From positions 75,001-139,000 of the forward strand of contig JAMWET010005068.1 of NCBI GenBank assembly GCA_024036415.1: 64,000 nt of DNA, given 5' to 3'. The position numbers were made by a program, and so were the translations under genes. Source of the stretch: Prochilodus magdalenae (taxonomy: Eukaryota > Chordata > Actinopteri > Characiformes > Prochilodontidae). This document shows positions 1 through 64,000 of the stretch, piece by piece. A model generated the notes under the pieces. It was not told the DNA's origin and ran no database searches. It saw only the letters and a list, made by a program, of their open reading frames with translations. The stretch's first letter is position 1. Each line of letters begins with the position of its first letter.

Positions 1-330
1 ACAATTAGCCTTTTAGCACCACGTTTATGTTGTGCTGTAGCACGTAACCATAAAGCATGGCGTGCGGTCCAAGACGCTCAGTTAGGAACAGGACTGTCTC
101 TTTAGAGGTCAGTTTTATGTGGGTATAAACAGATTTACAGGTTTGAATTGTTGGAAGTGCCAGCTGTGCTGTTCGGTGGGCGCTAAGATTTAAACCACAT
201 TGTCTCATAAACGACACCACTACAGGCTTTGGCGACGTTGGCACGGGGTTAGGGGCAGTCGCTGTAGCAGCCTGTGTAGGTAGTTCTGCGTTGTGCAGCC
301 GTCTGACAATGGACGACAAACTGTTCCCTC
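1..330 (-). mobile_element. Tc1-like transposon remnant, fragment A
   Basis: The stretch about 205-317 is a diverged copy of the stretch about 425-535, both from the same Tc1-like transposase region read on the minus strand. It runs off the left edge. It is a broken remnant with no usable reading frame. Confidence 0.55.
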
Positions 331-700
331 ACACACGGATTCGTTGGTCGTCTCTACCGGACTAAAGCGGGACTCGTCACTGAAGATGACCCGCTGCCAT
401 TCTGAGTCACTCCATGACAGTCTGGTACGACACCACTGCAGTCTTTGGTGACGGTGGCGTGGTGTTAAGGACAGTCGTGGTAACGGTCTGTGTGCATGTA
501 GTCCTGCGTGGTGCAGCCGTCTGCCGAAGGACTCATAGAGGACACCACTGCTCACTGGATGTCTGTAATGGTGGCTGTTGGGTCAGTCAGGTACAGACCT
601 TGCTTATATCACATGTGCGGTCGAGCGGGACACTCGGATCATTAGCATGTCTCACGATGTCAAACCTACCCACCAAGTTTCACTCCTGTCAGTTGATTCC
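331..700 (-). mobile_element. Tc1-like transposon remnant, fragment B
   Basis: The minus strand reads WSDSEWQRVIFSDESRFS, the first catalytic-Asp motif region of a Tc1-like transposase. The sequence matches the right half of the 0.8-kb family seen at 1507, 18676, 24013, 40390 and 60129. The left half is missing and abuts fragment A. Confidence 0.8.
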
Positions 701-1506
701 CTGCTAACGACATGCTGGGGGGTTCTTCGGTATGCTGCATGGCAGCGACACGAGCGCCAGTCCTGCTGCTGCAGTCCTTCAGCTTTAGCACACGTGCATG
801 GTTTAGCATTTGTTTGCAGTCAGGTTGAGTTTGTGGGACAGCTGTGTGGTAGCCGTGGTATTGGATTGATTTGGACCGAATGTGTGCTGTAATTATCCTG
901 ATTAAATTGTTGTTTTTATTCCGAGAGGTTATGTGTTTTCTGTGTTTACAGTTTCAGCCTCACCAAACCACGCTAATTATTGAACAGCTTATTTTGTGTG
1001 TGTGTGATTGGAAGCTGTATAAATAAACTTTAATGCTCTATTGATGTTCCTACAGTTGCCAAACCGAATACACTGAGAACTGCTGTCCTCGTTGTGTCGC
1101 TGCTTTGGTGTTTTCACTGACACACGGAGCTCTGTGCTGGTTTAAAAGCACAAAACTCACACTAAGTCTGACATGTTTCCAGCAATTGGAGATATTTCTG
1201 GATTTCTCAACCCCCCCAACAACCCCCCCACCCTTACTTTCTTTCCTCTAAAGGGCAAGTACCGCAGACCTCGTCTTTCAGACCAAGAGCGCAGCGAGAG
1301 AAAAAGACCTTCACAGCTTAAGCCTCTAGCAGCGAGAACATCCAGAGATATATCTGAAGGTAAGTCTAGCTGGAGATTGGTTGCAGGGCTGTCAGGATAA
1401 ATAAATCTGATGCACTTTTATGCTTCATCTAGTATTATATTTCAGCCTATGAAAAGTGATGTATGGTTGACACTTTTTGAGAACTACACTTCTTGTAAAA
1501 TGGAAT

Positions 1507-2282
1507 AGCTGCACCCAGAAGGAGGTGTGGGAGTGCAGGTGTGTTGGGAAGGAAGATAAAGGTGACCAGGATCAATAACTGATGATAAGTTTAGACTGAT
1601 ATGATCAATATTTATTGAGCTACACATACAGAAGTCTGTCTCTCAGTATGGCGTCGGGCCGCCGTGTTTGCTAACCCAACACGCCAGGCGTCTCGGTATG
1701 GAGCTGTAGAGGTTCCTAATGGTGTCCTGTGATAATCCATCCCATGCAGCTTGAACATCCTCACACAGTTCCTGCAGATGGTGCGGTAGGGGTGGAGGTG
1801 GAGGGACACCAGGACTTCTGGACGTGTGACTACAAACCGTTCATCTTGGTGCTGACCACGGTGCCTCCACACATGGGTTCGTTGGGCGTCTCCACCAAGA
1901 CTAAAGCGGGACTCGTCACTGAAGATGACCCGCTGCCATTCTGAGTCACTCCATGACAGTCTGGTACGACACCACTGCAGTCTTTGGTGACGGTGACGTG
2001 GTGTTAAGGGCAGCCGTGGTAACGGTCTGTGTGCATGTAGTCCTGCGTGGTGCAGCCGTCTGCTGATGGTGCTGCACTAACGGGTTGACTCATGGAGGAC
2101 ACCACTGCTCGCTGGAGGTCTGTAATGGTGGTGTTGGGTCAGTCAGGGACAGAGATGAGACCCGTCCTTGCTTATATCACGTGTACGGCTAAGCGTGAAA
2201 CTTGAATCATTAGCATGTCTCACCATGTCAAACCCACCCACCACGTTTCATTTCTGCCGGTTGATTCCTTCTGGGTGCAGCT
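1507..2282 (-). mobile_element. internally deleted Tc1-like element, copy 1
   Basis: Perfect 17-bp inverted ends: AGCTGCACCCAGAAGGA at 1507-1523 and its complement at 2266-2282. Inside, the minus strand keeps the SDESRF motif region, then RVWRHRGQHQDERFV. It then jumps to the C-terminal end of the transposase (DTIRNLYSSIPRRL, HGGPTPY, stop). The central catalytic part is deleted, so it is non-autonomous. It lies just upstream of cit exon 1. Confidence 0.9.
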
Positions 2283-2459
2283 TTCCTTTTGATGGTGAAT
2301 GTCAGCTATACCGTCCAGCACTGTCATAGCACTGTAGTAGATGGAGAACCTGGTGCTGGATATGATTGCACCATTTGGCTGCGAGAAGTTATGTGGGATG
2401 GAGCCTTTATATGTATCCATGGTAATCCACTGCACTCACGCTTGTTTGCCTTTGTGAAG

Positions 2460-58908
<56,449 letters not shown>

Positions 58909-60090
58909 GAGCGCCCTGGACAGCTGGAGTAAGAGCCATCGTCCACTCCCAGCACGGATGGACATGCCATTTTACAGGCCCCTCTTTTAACACAGCTATT
59001 TCATCCTGCCATTGCCTGTAACCGTGAGCAGAGCCATGTTGTACCTTTCTTCTTAGCTGTTGTCCAAATATGAACTTGCACTTAGACGTTTTGCTCACAC
59101 ATTCACGTACCCCGCTGGTTGACGGTGAAGGCCCCGGGTTAGTGGAAGGCTGTACGCGATACCTTACTCATCTCCGAGCCCTTAAACTACTGAACCCCCA
59201 CGCGGACCACCTCAGTCCTGTACATATCCACTGACTCCAACTTTTCTATTAGACTAAAGGTACGATAGGTGAGCGATAGAGCCAGGTCTATTTTTTATGA
59301 GACTAATAAATAATGTGTTTATATATACAGTATATATACATACATCTATATAAATATAGTTCAGAGAAGCTGAAGCTGTTTCCGCGTTCACACGTCTGCT
59401 ATAAAGGGTCATCGCGGTCAGGCCGGCCGCCGATCCGTCCGTCATACCCTTTTAGACGGGCGGTTTGGTAGGAGCCGTGCGAGAGACGTCACCTGCCTGC
59501 ACACTGCGTAGACTGATGTAACCCTTAAGCTTCTCGGAACCTTCAGAGACGGAGACAGGTCATGTTCTCGCTACAAGTGTCCTTGTGCTGTTCCAGTAAT
59601 CGTATAGCAGTTTGTTGATACAGTATATAAACCGATTATTAGCTTTCACTGACTCACTGTCCACTCCAAGACTCTCTACTGGGCTCCTCTGGAACTTACG
59701 CTGCTTCGTGTACAGACCGTCCTGTTACGCTGTATGGTGAACTCAACGTCCAGTAGCCCTCAGGGTTTGTATAAGAACTATTATCGCTTCCTTATCATGT
59801 GGGATAACAAGCACAGCTACAGCCCTGCTTCCCCGAACCCCCCTCCCCCCAACACCACCCCCTCCCGCCCCCCCCACCTCCCTCTTTTGTTTTTGTAATC
59901 AGACCTATTTAAAGCAAATACTTGAGTGTCCACACATCATACGCATGAGTAACCTTCTTTTGGAAAGTCCTGTCATGTATCCACCTGATATGGATCGTTA
60001 TACATATTGATGTGTTAAAACTAACAAGAATTGCTTTCCTTTCTTTTGTAAACATGTTGAAGTAAATTAAAGATTACGAATTACAGAACC
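58909..60090 (+). other. cit: cit 3' untranslated region
   Basis: About 1.18 kb from the stop codon to the presumed cleavage site. It contains a C-rich run near 59835-59880 and no recognisable transposon. Its length depends on the poly(A) signal chosen. Confidence 0.7.
60066..60071 (+). promoter_or_regulatory. cit: candidate cit poly(A) signal ATTAAA
   Basis: ATTAAA within agtaaattaaagattac, the last good signal before the Tc1-like element that begins at 60129. Earlier AATAAA-like runs near 58736-58750 and 59305 could give shorter 3' UTRs. Confidence 0.5.
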
Positions 60091-60128
60091 GTCTGCTGAC
60101 GTTATTCATAATACCATATAATGTAGTG

Positions 60129-60745
60129 TATACGCTCACCGCCAAAAGAACAGCTGCTCCCAGAAGGAGGTGTGGGAGTGCAGGTCTGTTGGGAAGGAAG
60201 ATAAAGGTGACCAGGATCAATAACTGATGATAAATTTAGACTAATATGATCAATATTTATTGAGCTACACATACAGAAGTCTGTCTCTCAGTATGGCGTC
60301 GGGCCGCCGTGTTTGCTAACCCAACACGCCAGACATCTCGGTATGGTGCTGTGGAGGTTCCTAATGGAGTCCTGTGATAATCCATCCCATGCAGCTTGAA
60401 CATCCTCACACAGTTCCTGCAGATGGTGCGGTAGGGGTGGAGGTGGAGGGACACCAGGTCTTCTGGACGTGTGATAGTAAGCCGTTCATCTCGGTGCTGA
60501 CCACGGTGCCTCCACACACGGATTCGTTGGGCGTCTCCACCAAGACTAAAGCGGGACTCGTCACTGAAGATGACCCGCTGCCATTCTGAGTCACTCCATG
60601 ACAGTCTGGTACGACACCACTGCAGTCTTTGGTGACGGTGACGTGGTGTTAAGGACAGTCGTGGTAACGGTCTGTTGGGTCAGTCAGGTAGAGATGAGAC
60701 CCGTCCTAGGTTACATCACATGTGGGGCCGATCCTGAAACCTCAT
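60129..60745 (-). mobile_element. internally deleted Tc1-like element, copy 5, right end truncated
   Basis: The left end TATACGCTCACCGCCAAAAG is well preserved. The right side lacks about 150 bp and runs into a (TA)n/(TG)n tract at 60750-60770. It sits between the cit and mtmr4 3' ends. Confidence 0.85.
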
Positions 60746-60835
60746 GGGTATATATATATGTGTGTGTGTGTAAGTATAATCACAAAACACTGAAGCCACC
60801 AGTTGGAGAGACAGCCATGGAGTTTCATGTTCAGA

Positions 60836-60841
60836 TTTATT
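60836..60841 (-). promoter_or_regulatory. mtmr4: candidate mtmr4 poly(A) signal AATAAA
   Basis: TTTATT on the plus strand reads AATAAA in the mtmr4 direction (context gagaataaatctg). It lies about 0.75 kb from the cit poly(A) signal. Confidence 0.4.
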
Positions 60842-62854
60842 CTCATAGAAGTTTGTGACAGTGTCTATTTCAGGATGGTTATCAATGTGCAAAAAGAAAA
60901 ATCAACCACGGAAGTCTGTCTTTCATCTGAAGAAAAGAAAAATAATTCACATTCACGGATTGATGTTAATGCTAAGTCATTCATAGAGCAAGTGACCACC
61001 TGCTGCTCAGTCCACCGGTGACGACCGCGTCCTCGTGACTGTCCATACGGCCTCCTGGAGACCGACCAAACAGTCCAGTCATTACAGGGCGTAGATGCAG
61101 CTCAGCAGAGCGACGGGTGGGGAAACTCCTGCTTGTGCTGTCACGCCGGATGTTCCGCTGGTACGACCGGTGGCAGAGAGTCTCTGAATGCTGGCAGTCT
61201 TTAACTGAGAGTCATAGAGTTGAGGCTAATCAATCAGACTGAGAAAGTGACAGGTGTCTATGATAAATGCATCCTGATTGGGTGATTCGTCAAATGAGTG
61301 GTGTAAACGGGTTTGGTTTGTGGGTTGGGGGGGATCACTCTTCTCTCAGTGCATAGGCAGCTCATAGAATGAGGTCTGACCTCCTCTACTCCTCCAACAC
61401 TGATTATCCTGTGGCGACTGAATTGTCAGGATTGAACATAAAACTCAAATAATATCAAATAATAAATATATTCATCAACATCCTGCTAGGAAAATATCAG
61501 GGACCGTCAATGCAGCATTTCAAACAGAACTCCCTCTCCGCGCTCAGTCAGCTCGGGTTTTCACCGGTCACCAAATTAATAATCAGGAAGAGGGGGAGAA
61601 ACGGGAGAAAACAAAAAATCTACAACTCGGAAAAACAACACAACTAAGAGCTCTGAAGACTAAATTTGGGAGAGCCGCTATTCAAGAATTCTATACAATT
61701 AAATTCTTTCCTCTTTAAATGCTATATATTTATTTCTTTCTTATATATTATATCATTTGTCTTGCATTATGTTACAAAAGAACGTATTAGTGAAGACGTC
61801 GGTAAGTGGCGAATAAGCATGAGTGGGTGTTCGCAAGGGGGGTGGGGGTGGGAGGGATAAACGCATCAAGGAACTGAAGTTATGACACAGCAGATCGTAA
61901 AACCAACAGCACCCTCTGGTGGAGAAACGCTGGCAGCACTGATTTGTCACAAGTAGCCCGTCAGGTAGAGAAGCAGGGGGGTTTGAGGGGATGCAGGTGT
62001 ATCTGTGCACACGTGTCCATTCACCTGCTGCTATCACTTACCAAACAACGACTCAATAAGTGAAAGAAATGAGACTGCGCTGAAACCCCCCGCGAGGGTC
62101 TGTGTGGGCCGAGAATGTTCCAGTCTGACCAACATCAGCATCGACATAGCTTGGACTGCTGCTGTGCAACCTCAGGAAACCTGAAATCCAAATCCCCCCT
62201 CTCTAAAATAAAAAATTGGGGGGAAGGAAGGGGTTTAAACTGGGTCTACAAATTAATTCCGTGGTTGGCTTTAAGACCACCCGTGCGGTTGAGACCTCGA
62301 CCCCTCCCCCCAGCGAATAAGAAAAGAAAACAAGGATAAAGGTGAATCTATGGAGTACCAGGCAGTCTCTGGTAGTGCTTTAGAAAAAGCTTTGTCTATA
62401 GAGAGCAGCACTATATAACACTCAGCAAAGCTAGGAGTAGAACCGAAGCCTCGTCATCTCACTCATGAAGCACCAGACGCCATCAGTCCAAAGTCCAGCA
62501 GTCGGGGGAATAAATCACATCTTAATGAGATGATGACACCGGAAAATCCTACAGACCAAAAAAACAAAGAGGGAGAGAGAGAACATCTTCCAATCCCGAC
62601 CACTCCGTAACAGCCCTCTGCAGCATGGAGTCAGGGAAGCTTTGCTTTCAATACGAGGGAAAAAAAAAAAATAATGGAGAGAAAGAAACCAAACGTCCAG
62701 CGCACTCGCCGTCCGACCTTCACCAACACCTTCAGCAGTTCACTCAATACATGTGCGTTTCATAACTACCAAAGCCAGCGGTCACTCACACAAACGAGCC
62801 ACCCAAAGTGCTTAGAATCTCTGCAGCCACGTCCACCGAGCACGTCCCACCCTA

Positions 62855-63034
62855 TACACACACACACTCACTCACTCACTCTCTCTCACTCACACACACA
62901 CTCACTCACTCACTCACTCACTCACTCACTCACTCACTCACTCACTCACTCACTCACTCACTCACTCACTCACTCACTCACTCACTCACTCACTCACTCA
63001 CTCTCTCTCTCTCTCACGCACACACACACTCGTG
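62855..63034. repeat. (CACT)n microsatellite with CA and CT flanks
   Basis: About 25 CACT units with (CA)n and (CT)n on both sides, within the presumed mtmr4 3' UTR. The SLTH repeat frames are artefacts. Confidence 0.95.
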
Positions 63035-63218
63035 TACACTCTCGCACACTCGCGCCATTCCCTTTCAGAGGGGGGAAATGCAAAAAAACCCAAAATATTA
63101 ATAACAACTGGAGCTTCTATCTACTTCCACCAGTCTCTGGAACATTCTACTGGTTGCCCCTCAGTTCCTTAGCAGTTCTCCATGTTCAGGCCATGTGCTG
63201 GGGAGTCCTGTCGGAGGG

Positions 63219-63390
63219 CTAGTTGGAGCTTGCGGTGATGGGTTTATCCAGCTCCAGCTCCAGAGGAGGAGCAGGGGCCTGCAGGCTGCTGTAACACGCC
63301 TTGCACACCCGGCTGGGCTCGAACAGCTGCTGGCTTGGCACGGGGATCTTCTGATCACAACAGCTGGCGCAGAACACGTTTCCACAGTTC
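63219..63390 (-). CDS. mtmr4: last coding exon of a FYVE-domain myotubularin, best match MTMR4
   Basis: On the minus strand an acceptor (cccctacag, reading down from 63399) opens an exon of G plus 56 codons and stop TAG. It reads NCGNVFCASCC, then KIPVPSQQLFEPSRVCKACY, and ends LELDKPITASSN. This is the C-terminal half of a FYVE zinc finger with Cys pairs C-x2-C twice. The family is myotubularin-related phosphoinositide 3-phosphatases, which act on endosomal PI3P. MTMR4 fits better than MTMR3, because the SQQLFEPSRVCKxCYSSL and LELDKPI endings are, from memory, MTMR4-like. The 5' exons lie beyond the right edge. Confidence 0.88.
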
Positions 63391-63399
63391 CTGTAGGGG

Positions 63400-64000
63400 G
63401 CGAGAGAGAGAAAGAGAGACCATTAATTAAACTGCGGGGGGAGATAGAGTGAGGGATAGAAGGAGTAGGAGGGCAGAGAGAAAAGCAAAACTGAATCAGA
63501 TCTCGTTCATGCCAAAATCACACCCGCTTTTGCTGCAGCCCACGCCTGGCACGCTCAACGCAACTGACATGTCAATCAAACCAAGAGGGTTTCAGTCACT
63601 GGTCAGGGATGTGCTCTGCAAAACAATGAGGTTAGAGGGCCGCCACGTCCACCAGAGTGAGCATTCAGTCTGCAGCATGGGCAAAACGCGGTACAGCCCC
63701 ATGCAAACTCAAATCAGACAGTCCAGGCTAATTCACCACTAGCGGGGAAGGTGAGGTGCAGAACACGGACAACTCTGAAAGCTGTGTGTATGTGATGTCA
63801 CACAACGAACCAGATCAACAACCATGCGTCCTCTCACAACACGCATGTGCAGACATGCACGTTTCTGCTCGAACGATGCTCACACAAATTCACATGCACT
63901 CTCGCACACCTCCCCAGCGGCTCCTTCAAGACCGTTCACAAATGGTACACAAATAATCCCGATCACAAATAAACATTCATGGAGTGTCGCGGCGAATTTT
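63400..64000 (-). other. mtmr4: intron of mtmr4 (presumed)
   Basis: Upstream of the last mtmr4 exon on the minus strand. I looked for the preceding FYVE exon (the RKHHCR region) and did not find it, so it lies outside the window. Confidence 0.6.

Larger units (their letters stand above)
60825..63218 (-). other. mtmr4: mtmr4 3' untranslated region (presumed)
   Basis: Sequence downstream of the mtmr4 stop on the minus strand, with no other gene visible. It contains a (CACT)n/(AGTG)n microsatellite at 62855-63034. The end is set by the AATAAA at 60836-60841. A nearer AATAAA around 61727 would give a shorter UTR. Confidence 0.5.

Noticed and set aside
1612..1872. Recurrent 86-codon minus-strand frame (MWRHRGQHQDERFV...) as a conserved small gene
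   Set aside because: It occurs in every copy of the deleted Tc1-like element and spans an internal deletion with a frameshift. The true transposase C-terminus is in another frame.
62674..63222. 182-codon frame with SLTHSLTH repeats
   Set aside because: Translation of the (CACT)n microsatellite in the presumed mtmr4 3' UTR.

Overview
This is a vertebrate (teleost fish) genomic window, not a prokaryotic one. It has small exons with GT-AG splice sites separated by introns full of fish-type DNA transposons, SINE/LINE tails, minisatellites and microsatellites. The window is dominated by one plus-strand gene, citron rho-interacting serine/threonine kinase (cit; cita versus citb cannot be decided here). 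I place 37 consecutive exons from 2460 to 58908, plus one 24-nt candidate cassette microexon. Splice phases agree at every junction. Without the microexon the joined coding length is 4878 nt, 1625 residues plus stop. The amino-terminal kinase domain is not in the window, so this is the part equivalent to the short neuronal citron-N plus the shared C-terminal half of citron-K.

Layout: 1-2459 is upstream or intronic sequence with Tc1-like remnants. 2460-37391 (exons 1-20) encodes the long coiled coil, including the Rho/Rac-binding part. 38471-39827 (exons 21-22) encodes a linker and the first half of the C1 zinc finger. 40125-44888 (exons 23-26) encodes the rest of C1 and the PH domain. 46874-56262 (exons 27-35) encodes the connector and the CNH (citron homology) domain. 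58268-58908 (exons 36-37) encodes a basic, serine/arginine/proline-rich tail ending in the PDZ ligand QSSV. The cit 3' UTR runs to about 60.09 kb.

At the right edge, on the minus strand, lies the last coding exon (63219-63390) of a FYVE-domain myotubularin, best matched to MTMR4, with its 3' UTR running leftward. cit and mtmr4 are therefore convergent, with a non-autonomous Tc1-like element between their 3' ends.

Introns hold at least six repeat classes: an approximately 0.8-kb internally deleted Tc1-like element (five near-complete copies plus fragments, all in one orientation); a second Tc1-like family with a readable helix-turn-helix segment; a hAT-type MITE with a perfect 8-bp target duplication; elements with ACCAGTCAAAAG ends; long foldback elements; and an L2-type LINE tail. 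Several carry internal minisatellites. The most unusual feature is a 2.7-kb, 17-bp minisatellite between two CNH exons, most of whose units contain a strong 5' splice-site consensus in the sense orientation. I found no new multi-gene system. The points worth checking are mostly about splicing and repeat biology of cit.
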